From Thermoanaerobacterales bacterium 50_218 (GTDB taxonomy: Bacteria > Bacillota > DSM-12270 > Thermacetogeniales > Thermacetogeniaceae), in assembly GCA_001508855.1 (NCBI GenBank), contig LGFL01000009.1, forward strand, positions 1 through 41,161: a DNA stretch of 41,161 nucleotides. The letters run 5' to 3'. Below the pieces are notes generated by a model. That model was given only the letters and a program-made list of their open reading frames with translations, was not told where the DNA came from and made no database searches. The position numbers and the translations under genes were made by a program. This document shows positions 8,079 to 17,310 of this stretch, in pieces (the first letter of the stretch is position 1; each line of letters begins with the position of its first letter).

Positions 8079-8963
8079 ATGTCAAGAGGCATTTTTCACT
8101 ACGGTGGGCAGGCAGTTATTGAAGGAGTAATGATGCGTGGCCCGCGTCGAGTCGCGGTTGCTGTGCGGGTCGGTGAAAAGATCGTTCTCAAACAGGAGAA
8201 TTACAGACCCTGGGCCGAGGTTTACCCGGTTCTGGGGTGGCCGCTTCTTCGAGGCTCTGTTGTTTTGCTGGAATCGTTGATCCTTGGGGTGCGTGCTTTG
8301 AATTATTCTGCTGCTCTTTTTGCAGGTGAAGAAGGAGAAGAGCTTGGTGCCGTGGAACTCGGGGTGACTGTGGTAGTTGCTTTGTTGATGGCAACTGCTC
8401 TTTTTATCCTTCTCCCTGCTTGGGCAGGTCATCTCGTCAGTTGCTGGATGGGGAACCTGGGGCAAAACGCTGTTGAGGGAAGTGTGAGGCTAGGCGTTTT
8501 TCTCCTTTATCTTTACTTTATCAGGGGTTTCCAGGATATCCAGAGGGTCTTCCAGTATCATGGTGCAGAGCACAAGGTCATCAACACCTTCGAAGAAGGC
8601 GCCGAGTTGACCGTTGAGGAAGCCACCAAGCGTTCTCCTTTACATCCAGGGTGTGGGACAGCCTTTTTACTGGTGGTTTTGGTGCTCAGCATCTTTATTT
8701 TTGCTTTTCTTGGTAGTGGCCCTTGGTGGTGGAGATTTGGCTCGCGTTTGGTTTTGCTCCCATTGGTGGCTGGAATTGCCTATGAATTCATCCGCCTGAG
8801 TCGCTACCAGAAGGAAAGGATGAAGGTTTTAATTCTCCCAGGTCTCTGGCTCCAGAAGCTGACCACAGAGGAACCAGACGCCAGCCAGTTGGAAGTGGCA
8901 ATTACAGCCCTCCAGGCCGTGCTTCCAGCTTCTGACTCAAGCAGTGCTGCTGGGGGTGAGTGA
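8079..8963 (+). CDS. DUF1385 (YqhQ-like) membrane protein
   Basis: A predicted membrane protein of about 294 residues, function unknown. The N-terminal [16 protein letters not shown] and the central [16 protein letters not shown] with [10 protein letters not shown] are hallmarks of the DUF1385 family. Hydrophobic segments around 90-120 ([18 protein letters not shown]), 135-160 and 200-255 indicate several membrane helices. ATG 8079 ([10 protein letters not shown]) is chosen on family N-terminus; its ribosome site (CCAGGTG) is weak. An in-frame GTG at 8034 would add about 15 residues. The gene commonly sits between rpmE and prfA in Clostridia, which is what is seen here. Confidence 0.88.
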   Translation: MSRGIFHYGGQAVIEGVMMRGPRRVAVAVRVGEKIVLKQENYRPWAEVYPVLGWPLLRGSVVLLESLILGVRALNYSAALFAGEEGEELGAVELGVTVVVALLMATALFILLPAWAGHLVSCWMGNLGQNAVEGSVRLGVFLLYLYFIRGFQDIQRVFQYHGAEHKVINTFEEGAELTVEEATKRSPLHPGCGTAFLLVVLVLSIFIFAFLGSGPWWWRFGSRLVLLPLVAGIAYEFIRLSRYQKERMKVLILPGLWLQKLTTEEPDASQLEVAITALQAVLPASDSSSAAGGE

Positions 8964-8964
8964 G

Positions 8965-10053
8965 ATGATCGAAAAACTCGAAGGTCTTGAAGCCAAATAT
9001 GAAGAACTCGAGCAGTTGCTTAGCAGCCAGGAAGTGATTGCCGACCAGAAAAAGTGGCAGAAATACGCTAAAGCACACGCCGAACTGACCGAAGTGGTTT
9101 CTACCTACAGGACCTACAAGAGGATTTGCCGGGAGATCAGGGAAACAAAGGCACTGCTGGAAGAAAAGGTCGAACCTGAACTGAAGGATCTTGCCGAGGA
9201 GGAGCTTGAAGAACTCCAGGAAAAAAAAGAAAAACTTGAGGAGAGGCTGAAGATCCTGCTCCTGCCCCGCGATCCCAGGGATGAAAAGAACGTGATCATG
9301 GAAATAAGGGCTGGAACCGGTGGAGAAGAAGCTGCTCTTTTCGCTGCTGACCTTTTTCGTATGTATACCCGCTACGCTGAGCGCCAGGGTTGGAAGGTCG
9401 ATATTCTGAGTACACATCCTACTGATATCGGAGGATTCAAAGAGGTTATTTTTCTGGTTAAAGGGGATAAAGTCTTCAGCAAGCTCAAGTATGAGAGTGG
9501 GGTTCACCGCGTTCAGCGGATCCCGATTACTGAGTCCGGAGGAAGAATCCATACCTCGACGGCGACGGTGGCTGTTTTGCCAGAAGCAGAAGAGGTTGAA
9601 GTGGAAATCAACCCTGATGACTTGCGGATTGATGTTTTTTGTTCCAGTGGCCCAGGGGGCCAGTCTGTCAACACCACCCAGTCGGCGGTGCGGATTACTC
9701 ACCTCCCCACGGGGCTGGTGGTCACCTGCCAGGACGAAAAGTCCCAGCACAAGAACAAAGAAAAGGCCTTGAAGGTTTTGCGAGCGCGACTCCTTGATAA
9801 ACTGCAGCGGGAGCGTGAAGGGGAGATTTCTAGTCTGCGCAGGAGTCAGGTAGGAACAGGTGAACGCAGTGAGCGCATAAGAACTTACAATTTCCCTCAA
9901 AACAGGGTGACTGATCACCGCATTGGGCTGACAGTTTACAGGCTTTCAGAGGTCCTCGATGGAGACCTCGAGGAGATTATCTCCAGCTTAATTACTTACT
10001 ACCGTGCCCAACAACTTCAGGAAGAACTGGGCCAGGGGGAAGCAAGTGCTTGA
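8965..10053 (+). CDS. prfA: Peptide chain release factor 1
   Basis: Recognises UAA and UAG stop codons and triggers release of the finished protein. The 362-residue protein has an N-terminal charged coiled coil (about 70-105), the codon-reading region with PIT in [16 protein letters not shown] (the PxT tripeptide of RF1), and the catalytic GGQ (residues 231-233) in [15 protein letters not shown] 8965 has GGGGGTGAG upstream and overlaps nothing; the in-frame TTG/GTG further upstream lies inside the previous gene. prmC, which methylates the GGQ glutamine, follows with no gap. Confidence 0.97.
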   Translation: MIEKLEGLEAKYEELEQLLSSQEVIADQKKWQKYAKAHAELTEVVSTYRTYKRICREIRETKALLEEKVEPELKDLAEEELEELQEKKEKLEERLKILLLPRDPRDEKNVIMEIRAGTGGEEAALFAADLFRMYTRYAERQGWKVDILSTHPTDIGGFKEVIFLVKGDKVFSKLKYESGVHRVQRIPITESGGRIHTSTATVAVLPEAEEVEVEINPDDLRIDVFCSSGPGGQSVNTTQSAVRITHLPTGLVVTCQDEKSQHKNKEKALKVLRARLLDKLQREREGEISSLRRSQVGTGERSERIRTYNFPQNRVTDHRIGLTVYRLSEVLDGDLEEIISSLITYYRAQQLQEELGQGEASA

Positions 10054-10926
10054 ATGACTGTTGGTTTGCTGGTAACGGAAGGGACCCGGTTTCTGCGTTC
10101 CCGAGGAGTGGCAACACCCCGCCTTGATGCCGAGCTACTGCTGGCGTTTGTTCTGGAAAAAAGGCGCGTTGATCTCCTGATTCATCCCGAGGTTGAGGTC
10201 ACTCCAGATAAGGTTGGGGTTTTCAGGAAACTTCTCCAGAAGCGCGCGGAAGGGGTTCCTGTTGCTTATTTGACCGGAGAAAAGGAGTTCATGTCCCTCG
10301 AGTTTCGGGTTACTCCAGATGTCCTCATCCCCCGTCCGGAGACCGAACTTTTGGTAGAAAGAGTCCTTGATTTTTTAAAGCTTCAAGATCACGACAGACA
10401 CAACTTTCTGGTGGCTGATGTGGGCACAGGGAGTGGAGCGATTGCTGTCAGTCTGGCTTTCTATCATCCGCGGGTGCGGGTTCTGGCAATAGATATAGCC
10501 GAGGAAGCCCTCAGGGTAGCTCGTTACAATGCTATGAGGCATGGTGTTCAGGGAAGAACCGAATTCCTCCAGGGTGACCTCTTGACACCTCTGCTGCAAG
10601 CCGGGGAAACCGGGAAAGGGGATGTGGTTGTGGCCAACCTTCCTTACATCCCTACTGAGAAGATTGCTTCCTTGCCTCGAGATGTTCGCGCAGAGCCTGA
10701 GATTGCTCTTGATGGTGGAAGTGATGGGCTTGACCTCTACAGGAGGCTTCTCCCCCAGGCTGCCCTCTTCCTGGCTCCCGGAGGCCTTCTTGCTTGTGAG
10801 GTGGGGCCAGGGCAGGGAGGGCTACTTGCGGAGATGCTCGATCACCGATTTTGGAGTAAACCCAAGATAGAACTTGATTACCAGGGTCAGGAGCGCTTGT
10901 TTATAGTGATTCGGAAAAAGGATTGA
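10054..10926 (+). CDS. prmC: Release factor glutamine methyltransferase
   Basis: SAM-dependent enzyme that N5-methylates the GGQ glutamine of release factors. It has 290 residues, with an N-terminal helical substrate-binding domain, the family signature YLTGEKEFMSLEF and LIPRPETELLVE, and SAM-binding motif VADVGTGSGAIAVSLA. The catalytic motif reads NLPY (VANLPYIP) rather than the usual NPPY; Asn, Pro and Tyr are kept, so activity is likely retained. The ATG at 10054 directly abuts the prfA TGA, indicating translational coupling with its substrate gene. Confidence 0.93.
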   Translation: MTVGLLVTEGTRFLRSRGVATPRLDAELLLAFVLEKRRVDLLIHPEVEVTPDKVGVFRKLLQKRAEGVPVAYLTGEKEFMSLEFRVTPDVLIPRPETELLVERVLDFLKLQDHDRHNFLVADVGTGSGAIAVSLAFYHPRVRVLAIDIAEEALRVARYNAMRHGVQGRTEFLQGDLLTPLLQAGETGKGDVVVANLPYIPTEKIASLPRDVRAEPEIALDGGSDGLDLYRRLLPQAALFLAPGGLLACEVGPGQGGLLAEMLDHRFWSKPKIELDYQGQERLFIVIRKKD

Positions 10927-10936
10927 GGGGGCACTG

Positions 10937-11968
10937 GTGAAAAAAGATAAAGATACACTCTACCTGAGTGTTGATCCCGAAAATCCGGAACCTGAAAAAA
11001 TCGAAGTGGCAGCAGAAGTGATCCGGTCCGGTGGTCTTGTTGCTTTTCCGACGGAAACGGTCTACGGGTTGGGAGCAAATGCTTTTGACCGGACAGCAGT
11101 GGAGAAGATCTTTGTGGTTAAAGGCAGGCCGCGCCGTAATCCTTTGATTGTGCATGTGGCCTCAGTGAAGCAAGCACGCCAACTGGTAGCTTCCTGGCCG
11201 CAGGTCGCCGAAATCCTGGCGCGACGGTTCTGGCCAGGTCCCTTGACATTAGTTTTGCCCCGTGCACCGGAGATCCCGGACGAAGTTACTGCAGGGCTTC
11301 CAAATGTTGGCCTGCGCTTTCCGGCTCACAAGGTTGCTCTTGCTCTGATCGCGGCAAGTGGGGTTCCCCTTGCTGCTCCTAGTGCCAACCTCTCTGGTCG
11401 ACCCAGTCCGACGCGAGCTGAGCATGTAAGGGATGATCTGGGAGGGAAGATCGACCTCATCCTTGATGGTGGGCCAACAGGAGTCGGTGTCGAGTCGACT
11501 GTCCTTGACCTCACGGGTGAACTTCCGGTGATCCTCCGTCCTGGAGGAGTTGCCAGGGAGGAACTGGAAGAGGTTCTGGGGGTAAAAGTAAGGATCTCAT
11601 CTGGGGAAGCAAGCAAGTACCAGCACTACACCCCCCAGGCTGCTGTAGTCATGGTTGTTGGTGATCCTCTGGAGCAGGCTGACAAAATAAAAAATTACCT
11701 AGAGACACATCCTAATCTCAGGGTGGGAATTTTGGCGACAGCGGAGAATGCCCCTCTTTACAGGGGTTTTCGCCAACAAATTGCCTATTTTCAGGTTTTA
11801 GGCTCGCGGAAGCGCCCGGAGGAGGTTGCTGCTAAGCTTTTTGCCTCTCTTCGGGAATGTGACAAGAAGGGTCTTGATGTAATCCTTGTGGAAACGGTTC
11901 CTGCTTCGGGGATCGGTCTTGCTGTGATCAATCGGTTGGCACAGGCTGCAAGGAACAAAGTTATTTAG
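10937..11968 (+). CDS. ywlC: Threonylcarbamoyl-AMP synthase (Sua5/YwlC type)
   Basis: Makes L-threonylcarbamoyl-AMP from threonine, bicarbonate and ATP for the t6A modification of tRNAs reading ANN codons. The 343-residue protein has a YrdC domain (about 20-210: AFPTETVYGLGANAF, VKGRPRRNPL, AAPSANLSGRPSPT) plus the C-terminal Sua5 domain (about 230-343), so it is the long form. It starts at GTG 10937 after GAGGGGGC, 10 bp behind prmC. Bacillus has the same neighbourhood (prfA, prmC, ywlC, ywlE). Confidence 0.95.
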   Translation: MKKDKDTLYLSVDPENPEPEKIEVAAEVIRSGGLVAFPTETVYGLGANAFDRTAVEKIFVVKGRPRRNPLIVHVASVKQARQLVASWPQVAEILARRFWPGPLTLVLPRAPEIPDEVTAGLPNVGLRFPAHKVALALIAASGVPLAAPSANLSGRPSPTRAEHVRDDLGGKIDLILDGGPTGVGVESTVLDLTGELPVILRPGGVAREELEEVLGVKVRISSGEASKYQHYTPQAAVVMVVGDPLEQADKIKNYLETHPNLRVGILATAENAPLYRGFRQQIAYFQVLGSRKRPEEVAAKLFASLRECDKKGLDVILVETVPASGIGLAVINRLAQAARNKVI

Positions 11969-12048
11969 CTGACCTTTCTGATGGAGGTTCGTTTCTTGGG
12001 AGGAAAGCAGTGGTTTGATCAAACTGAGGGAAGAGGGGTTGGCAGTAG

Positions 12049-12744
12049 ATGCGGGTTTTGTTTGTTTGTACTGGGAATACCTGCAGGAGTTGCATGGCCG
12101 AGGCGATCGCCAGGGAGGTCCTCCGCCGATCTGGGTTCCAGCTCGAGCTAGAGGTGGCCTCAGCAGGTCTGGCTGCTTTTCCTGGTGCTCCGGCCAGCCC
12201 TGAGGCTGTTGCTGTTTTAGCAGATCGCGGGATTGATATATCAGGGCACCGTGCCGCCCAATTAACCGAGGAAATGGTGCGCTGGGCGGACCTCATTTTT
12301 ACGATGACTGCGGGACAGAAACGGCACCTTTTGGAAACTTATCCGGAAGCGAAAGGCAAGGTTTTTGTGCTTAAAGAGTTTCTCCACCTTGGGCGTGTGG
12401 AGGAACGGGAGAAGGCAATCCTTGATTTGCTTGCTCGGATCAGAGAAAAAAGGGAAAGGTTTCAAAAGGAGCACGGAGAAATGATCAAGAAACTGGAAGA
12501 GCAAAGGTCGACACTTTTGCAAAAAATCCAGCAAATTGAAGACCAAATCGCTACATTTCGGGAGCTTCTGGAGAAGGAGATTCAGCCTGAAAAGCAGGAA
12601 CTCCGAAGGCTTGAGGAACAGATGAGCGAATATGATATTTCTGACCCCATAGGTCAGCCGCGTGCTGTTTATGAAAAGTGTGCCCAGGAGCTGGAGGAAG
12701 TCATTGAGAAAGTTTTTCGTAAGCTCGCAGAGCGTGATTTTTAG
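12049..12744 (+). CDS. ywlE: Low-molecular-weight protein (arginine) phosphatase with inserted coiled coil
   Basis: Phosphatase of the LMW-PTP fold. The P-loop is CTGNTCRS (Cys7 nucleophile, Arg13), and Thr11 matches the residue that specifies phospho-arginine in YwlE. The C-terminal acid motif is SDPIGQP (Asp199-Pro200). The family is normally about 150 residues, but this product has 231. The extra 80 residues (about 112-193) are almost pure charged helix (RIREKRERFQKEHGEMIKKL and onward), placed between the KVFVLKEF strand and the acid loop, and predicted to form a coiled coil. Both catalytic parts remain in frame, so the enzyme is probably intact. ATG 12049 follows GAGGGAAGAGGGG. Confidence 0.88.
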   Translation: MRVLFVCTGNTCRSCMAEAIAREVLRRSGFQLELEVASAGLAAFPGAPASPEAVAVLADRGIDISGHRAAQLTEEMVRWADLIFTMTAGQKRHLLETYPEAKGKVFVLKEFLHLGRVEEREKAILDLLARIREKRERFQKEHGEMIKKLEEQRSTLLQKIQQIEDQIATFRELLEKEIQPEKQELRRLEEQMSEYDISDPIGQPRAVYEKCAQELEEVIEKVFRKLAERDF

Positions 12745-12858
12745 GTGTTTTTAGATGTGACTATTTTCGAAAAAAAGAGGAAAAAGGTGTGTGATGGCGA
12801 AACCATTTAGAGAATTTAAAAATTTAAAAGAATTTATTTTTAGAAATCAGGTGAGATC

Positions 12859-13323
12859 GTGCGGGTTGCCCTTGGAAGTGATCATGCCGGGTTCCAATTG
12901 AAAGAAGAAATCAAAAGGTTCCTTTATGACAATCATGTGGATTGCGGAGATTTTGGCGTAAGCAGCATGGAGCCTGCCGACTATCCTGATATTGCTGGGG
13001 CAGTGGCCGAGGCTGTCGCCCAGGGAAAGTTTGATTGTGGGATTCTGGTCTGTGGGACGGGCATTGGAATGGCGATAGCAGCTAATAAGGTTCCAGGGAT
13101 CAGGGCTGCTCTTTGCCATGATTTGTTTACTGCAAGAGCAGCAAAAGAACATAATGACGCTAACATCCTCGCTCTTGGGGGCCGTGTGCTTAGCTCCCAA
13201 CTGGCATGTGAAATTGTCGAAACATGGCTCAACGCCCACTTTGCTGGAGAGCGTCACGCGCGCCGGCTGGAGAAGATCCGTTCTCTGGAAGCAAGGTATT
13301 GCTGTAATGGGGAAGAGAAATAG
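12859..13323 (+). CDS. rpiB: Ribose-5-phosphate isomerase B
   Basis: Interconverts ribulose-5-phosphate and ribose-5-phosphate. The 154-residue protein begins [14 protein letters not shown] (Asp8, His9) and has the catalytic cysteine Cys65 in [15 protein letters not shown] and [13 protein letters not shown], all RpiB signatures. It starts at GTG 12859 behind AGGTGAG. The 114-bp gap before it is AT-rich without a clear promoter or terminator. It sits 11 bp ahead of glyA, as in Bacillus. Confidence 0.95.
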   Translation: MRVALGSDHAGFQLKEEIKRFLYDNHVDCGDFGVSSMEPADYPDIAGAVAEAVAQGKFDCGILVCGTGIGMAIAANKVPGIRAALCHDLFTARAAKEHNDANILALGGRVLSSQLACEIVETWLNAHFAGERHARRLEKIRSLEARYCCNGEEK

Positions 13324-13334
13324 GAGGTTGTCTG

Positions 13335-14591
13335 ATGGAGTATATCGAGAAATACCTGATGCCAGTAGATCCCGAGGTTGCGAAGGCAATTCTTGCCGAG
13401 GAACGCCGTCAGGAAGAGCGGTTGGAGCTGATCGCCTCGGAAAATTTTGTTGATATGGCGATTCTGGCAGCGCAGGGCTGTGTGATGACCAACAAGTATG
13501 CGGAAGGATATCCAGGACGGCGTTACTACGGTGGCTGCGAGTTTGTTGATATTGTGGAAACACTTGCCTGCGAAAGGGCGAAGGCGCTTTTTGGTGCAGA
13601 ACACGCCAATGTTCAGCCTCATTCAGGGACCCAGGCCAATACTGCCGTGTATTATGCCGTCTTGAAACCAGGTGACCGCATTTTAGGGATGAGCCTTACA
13701 CATGGCGGCCATCTGACCCATGGCAGTCCTGTGAACATTTCTGGGGCTTATTTTGAGTGCCATTTTTACGGGGTGAATGAGGACGGCTGGGTTGACTATG
13801 AAGAGGTAAGGTCGCTTGCCCACAAGGTGCGGCCCCACCTGATCGTTGCTGGAGCCAGTGCTTATCCTCGTCGTCTTGATTTCCAGGTATTTGCGGAAAT
13901 TGCTGAAGAGGTTGAGGCTCTACTGATGGTAGATATGGCTCATATCGCTGGGCTGGTGGCTGCTGGCCTCCATCCTAATCCCGTTCCTCACGCCCAGTTT
14001 GTTACTTCTACCACCCACAAAACCCTGCGGGGGCCGCGAGGAGGCCTTATTTTATGCCAGTCATCATATGCTGCTGCAATCGATAAAGCAGTCTTCCCTG
14101 GGATCCAGGGGGGACCGCTAATGCACGTGATCGCCGCCAAGGCCGTGTGTTTCAAAGAGGCTCAGACCGAGGAGTTTCGCAATTACCAGCGCCAAGTGGT
14201 GGTCAATGCCCGTGTTCTTGGAGAAGCGTTGAAGAAGTATGGATTTTCTCTTGTTTCTGGGGGCACTGACACCCACCTTCTCCTGATTGATCTGCGGAAT
14301 AAAAACCTTACTGGAAGAGAAGCGGAATTGATGTTGGATGATGTGGGGATCACAGTAAACAAGAACACCGTTCCTTGTGATCCTCAGAGCCCTCATGTTA
14401 CTAGCGGGATCCGCATCGGCACCCCGGCGGTGACCACGAGGGGAATGAAAGAGGAAGAAATGGAGCAGATCGCCAGGGCGATTCATTTTGTGCTTTCGTT
14501 CCCTGGGGAAGAGAGCAAAAGAAGAGAAGCGCGTAGGATAGTTGAGAACCTCTGCCGCAATTTCCCTCTTTTTTACTCCAAGGTGGGCTAG
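13335..14591 (+). CDS. glyA: Serine hydroxymethyltransferase
   Basis: PLP enzyme that converts serine and tetrahydrofolate to glycine and 5,10-methylene-tetrahydrofolate, feeding one-carbon metabolism. The 418 residues are standard length. Motifs are [30 protein letters not shown] and the PLP-binding lysine (about 229) in [17 protein letters not shown] 13335 has a perfect AGGAGG upstream. It is followed within 15 bp by a dCMP deaminase gene. Confidence 0.97.
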   Translation: MEYIEKYLMPVDPEVAKAILAEERRQEERLELIASENFVDMAILAAQGCVMTNKYAEGYPGRRYYGGCEFVDIVETLACERAKALFGAEHANVQPHSGTQANTAVYYAVLKPGDRILGMSLTHGGHLTHGSPVNISGAYFECHFYGVNEDGWVDYEEVRSLAHKVRPHLIVAGASAYPRRLDFQVFAEIAEEVEALLMVDMAHIAGLVAAGLHPNPVPHAQFVTSTTHKTLRGPRGGLILCQSSYAAAIDKAVFPGIQGGPLMHVIAAKAVCFKEAQTEEFRNYQRQVVVNARVLGEALKKYGFSLVSGGTDTHLLLIDLRNKNLTGREAELMLDDVGITVNKNTVPCDPQSPHVTSGIRIGTPAVTTRGMKEEEMEQIARAIHFVLSFPGEESKRREARRIVENLCRNFPLFYSKVG

Positions 14592-14604
14592 GGAGTGTTT
14601 GCCG

Positions 14605-15102
14605 GTGGGGCGCCCTGACTGGGACCAGTATTTCATGGAAATAGCCAAGGTGGTGGCCACTCGGTCGACGTGTTTGCGGCGTCAGGTCGGAGCTGTCATT
14701 GTCAAAGATCACCGGATTCTCTGTACTGGGTACAATGGCGCCCCTTCGGGCTTACCCCACTGTCTCGATCTCGGTTGCCTGCGCGACCAGATGAAGGTTC
14801 CTTCAGGAGAACGCCATGAGTTGTGTAGGGGGCTCCATGCTGAGCAGAACGCCATTATTCAGGCTGCTCTCCACGGAATCAGCATTCGGGGGGCAAGTAT
14901 TTATGTGACCCATCAACCATGTTATCTCTGTGCAAAGATGATCTGTAACGCTGAGATCAAAGAAGTCTTTTTTTTAGGGGATTATCCGGATAAAATGGCC
15001 CTGGAAATTTTCCGGGAAGCCGGGGTGCGGGTTACCAGATTGGGGGAGGAGAATCAGATTGCGGCCGAAAACGAAGACGATTGCTCTGCCTCGTCTGAAT
15101 AA
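14605..15102 (+). CDS. Deoxycytidylate (dCMP) deaminase
   Basis: Zinc enzyme that deaminates dCMP to dUMP, supplying the thymidylate synthase substrate. About 165 residues. The zinc and proton-shuttle motifs are HAEQNAII and PCYLCAKMI, and the N-terminal [20 protein letters not shown] and [12 protein letters not shown] match ComEB-like deaminases. I chose GTG 14605 (GGGAG 9 bases upstream, protein starts [10 protein letters not shown]); TTG 14599 is an alternative and the upstream frame inside glyA is not coding. It occupies the place of upp in the Bacillus order. The 3' end overlaps the MazG-like gene by 44 bp. Confidence 0.93.
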   Translation: MGRPDWDQYFMEIAKVVATRSTCLRRQVGAVIVKDHRILCTGYNGAPSGLPHCLDLGCLRDQMKVPSGERHELCRGLHAEQNAIIQAALHGISIRGASIYVTHQPCYLCAKMICNAEIKEVFFLGDYPDKMALEIFREAGVRVTRLGEENQIAAENEDDCSASSE

Positions 15103-15412
15103 GCTCACTCCAACCCTTGAGTCAACTGCCTTGAAGCTGATGGAAGAGGCCGGGGAGCTGGCGCAGGCAATTGGAAAGTTTCGCGGCCTCAGTGGGGAGC
15201 AGCAAGTCCTCGCTGAGGAGCAGGTGGTTAACCTGATCTTGCGGGAACTGCTGGATGTTGCCCAGACAGCAGTTTCTCTTCTTTTTGTCCTTGAGGAAAA
15301 GTACGGAGCTGATATCGGGGCAGCCCTTGAGCGGCACATCCAGAAGCTAATTGAAAAAGGCTATCTGAGCCTTGAAGAGGAAGACGGGACTGATGATGCT
15401 AACCAAGAATAA
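15059..15412 (+). CDS. MazG-like nucleotide pyrophosphohydrolase domain protein
   Basis: A 117-residue all-helical protein of the MazG/dUTPase-like superfamily. The metal-binding pattern is visible as [17 protein letters not shown] (EExxE type) and [14 protein letters not shown] (ExxD). Such proteins hydrolyse (d)NTPs to the monophosphate, and the position behind dCMP deaminase suits nucleotide-pool control, though the substrate is unknown. It starts at TTG 15059 with GGGGGAGGAG upstream and overlaps the deaminase 3' end. Its own 3' end overlaps the next gene by 20 bp. Confidence 0.8.
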   Translation: MRPKTKTIALPRLNKLTPTLESTALKLMEEAGELAQAIGKFRGLSGEQQVLAEEQVVNLILRELLDVAQTAVSLLFVLEEKYGADIGAALERHIQKLIEKGYLSLEEEDGTDDANQE

Positions 15413-16553
15413 GATCAAGGTGCTGAGCATTTTTGGAACAAGGCCTGAAGCGATCAAGATGGCACCTGTAGTCAAGGAACTGGAGGCCTATCCGGAGTTT
15501 TTGGAGAGCAGAATTGTGGTTACTGCCCAGCACCGGGAGATGCTTGACCAAGTTCTGGAAATATTCGAGATTCATCCTCACTATGACCTGGGAATCATGC
15601 GTCCTGGTCAAAATCTTTTTGATGTTACTGTAGCTGCCCTCAAGGGCCTGCAGGATGTCTTCGAAAAGGAGTGTCCTGATTTTGTCCTTGTTCAGGGGGA
15701 TACCACAACAACGTTTGCCGGTGCCCTTGCTGCTTTTTACTGCAAGGTGCCTGTCGGTCACGTAGAGGCTGGTTTGCGCACTCACAATAAATATGCTCCC
15801 TTCCCTGAAGAAATTAACAGGGTATTGACCTCTCATCTCGCTGACCTCCATTTTGCTCCAACAAAAAAAGCGCGCCGGTTTCTGCTTCAGGAAGGGATCC
15901 CCGAGGAGCGGATTTTTGTTACCGGTAACCCTGTGGTTGATGCCCTTCATCTCATTCTTCGGAGAAATTACACTCTTGATCCTCAGTTAGAGCGGCCGTT
16001 TCGGGAAAACCAGCGGGTTATTCTGGTGACTACCCACCGCAGGGAGAACCTGGGAGAGCCTCTCCGGGGTGTTTATGCTGCTTTAAGAGAGCTCGTCCTC
16101 AAGTATCCCCACCTCGGGATCATCTTCCCTGTTCACAAGAATCCTCTTGTTCGCCAGGAAGTTGCCAGATTCCTCGCTGGACTGGAGCGTGTTTACCTTA
16201 CCGAACCCCTCGATTATCTTCTTTTTGTTGAGGTGATGAAAAGAGCGGATTTCATCCTTACTGATTCTGGAGGAATTCAAGAAGAGGCACCTGCCCTGGG
16301 AAAACCGGTGCTGGTATTGCGGGAGGTTACCGAGAGGCCTGAAGCTGTAGCTGCAGGAACGGCTAAACTTGTGGGAACCGACCCTGAGCGCATCGTCAGG
16401 GAAGCGAGCAGGCTCCTGGATGATCCTCAAGCCTATCACTCTATGGCCAATGCAGTCAACCCTTTTGGAGATGGTCGTGCTGCTTGGAGGATCGTGCAGG
16501 CTTTGCTTTTTTATTTCGGGTTTGCCCCGAGACCTGAGCCTTTCTCAGCGTAG
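15393..16553 (+). CDS. wecB: UDP-N-acetylglucosamine 2-epimerase (non-hydrolysing)
   Basis: Interconverts UDP-GlcNAc and UDP-ManNAc for wall teichoic acid or surface polysaccharide synthesis (called mnaA in Bacillus, wecB in enterics). The roughly 386-residue protein has FGTRPEAIKMAPVVKEL near the start, VQGDTTTTFAG, GHVEAGLRT, TTHRRENLGEP and LTDSGGIQEEAPALGKP. Start is ATG 15393 or 15396 (GAGGAAG about 10 bases upstream). It directly precedes the ATP synthase operon, as in Bacillus. Confidence 0.95.
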   Translation: MMLTKNKIKVLSIFGTRPEAIKMAPVVKELEAYPEFLESRIVVTAQHREMLDQVLEIFEIHPHYDLGIMRPGQNLFDVTVAALKGLQDVFEKECPDFVLVQGDTTTTFAGALAAFYCKVPVGHVEAGLRTHNKYAPFPEEINRVLTSHLADLHFAPTKKARRFLLQEGIPEERIFVTGNPVVDALHLILRRNYTLDPQLERPFRENQRVILVTTHRRENLGEPLRGVYAALRELVLKYPHLGIIFPVHKNPLVRQEVARFLAGLERVYLTEPLDYLLFVEVMKRADFILTDSGGIQEEAPALGKPVLVLREVTERPEAVAAGTAKLVGTDPERIVREASRLLDDPQAYHSMANAVNPFGDGRAAWRIVQALLFYFGFAPRPEPFSA

Positions 16554-16643
16554 GGTGATTTTTCAGCGTCCAGGAAGGAATTTAGGGTTCTGAGGCGAAT
16601 ACTAAATACAACTCTTTTTTGCTATCCAGAAGGTGGTTGGATT

Positions 16644-16880
16644 GTGGCCAGAAAAGGTGTTACCTTCTGGCGGGCCCTGAGCTTAATGACAAATATCGGT
16701 TTGACGATGGCTGCCTCGGTGCTGATCGGCTACTTTATGGGTCATTACCTCGATAAGTGGATCCTTCACAAGGAAGATTCCTGGTTCACGATCGTTTTTT
16801 CCCTTTTCGGTATTGCTGCCGGTTTCCGCGTAATCTTTCGCCTGATCAACGAGTCCCTGCAAGATCAAGATAAGGAGTAA
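16644..16880 (+). CDS. AtpZ/ATPase_gene1-type small membrane protein
   Basis: A 78-residue protein with two predicted membrane helices (about 14-34 and 47-66) and GYFMGHYLDKWI between them, typical of the small ATPase_gene1 family that precedes F-type ATP synthase genes. The family is linked to assembly or divalent-cation handling of Fo. It starts at GTG 16644 with AGAAGGTGG upstream. The gap after wecB (about 90 bp) has no convincing promoter. Confidence 0.8.
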   Translation: MARKGVTFWRALSLMTNIGLTMAASVLIGYFMGHYLDKWILHKEDSWFTIVFSLFGIAAGFRVIFRLINESLQDQDKE

Positions 16881-16889
16881 TTTGCTGTT

Positions 16890-17201
16890 GTGTCATGGAA
16901 GGACTTGCTGATCGGTTGCTGCTGGGGGATCCTGGTTGGTTTTTTCAACATCTGGTTGCTTTCGTGGGTACTCAAGAAACACCATGAGAACTCGCCAGAG
17001 GTTTCCTTGAGAGCTATTTTTAAGTGCTACCTTTTCCGTTATTTAACTGTTCTAGCTGCTCTCTGCATTGTCTATCGTAGTGCTGATATGCTTGTGGGTA
17101 CTGCTCTGGGTCTGATTGTGGTCAAACACGGAACCCTTTTTCAGGAATACCTGCGGACGAGGAGAGAGGCAGAGAAGGTGAGAGAAAAAAACCAGGTTTA
17201 A
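16890..17201 (+). CDS. atpI: ATP synthase subunit I
   Basis: A 103-residue hydrophobic protein with four predicted membrane segments, matching the ATP-synthase I family that helps assemble the c-ring. It starts at GTG 16890, nine bases after the AtpZ-type gene, with AAGGAG overlapping that stop. About 110 bp separate it from atpB, with a possible promoter in between. Confidence 0.8.
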   Translation: MSWKDLLIGCCWGILVGFFNIWLLSWVLKKHHENSPEVSLRAIFKCYLFRYLTVLAALCIVYRSADMLVGTALGLIVVKHGTLFQEYLRTRREAEKVREKNQV

Positions 17202-17240
17202 TGAGAAAACCGGCATTTTCAGAAAAAATTCTCTGTAATC

Positions 17241-17269
17241 TTGCAAAAAACAGGATGTTCTGGTATTTT
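17241..17269 (+). promoter_or_regulatory. Possible internal promoter ahead of atpB
   Basis: TTGCAA (17241-17246), 17 bp, TATTTT (17264-17269), about 40 bp before the atpB start. The fit is moderate. It would let the structural ATP synthase genes be transcribed apart from the upstream wall genes. Confidence 0.35.
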
Positions 17270-17310
17270 ATCAAAGGGACTTTATAAGGGAAATTTGGAG
17301 GGTCTACAAG

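Noticed and set aside
8902-9918. Long open frame (338 codons) on the minus strand opposite prfA
   Set aside because: prfA is unmistakable on the plus strand. The antisense product is Phe/Leu/His-rich low-complexity sequence with no ribosome site or family features. The same applies to other antisense frames opposite glpX, rpiB/glyA, ywlE and wecB.
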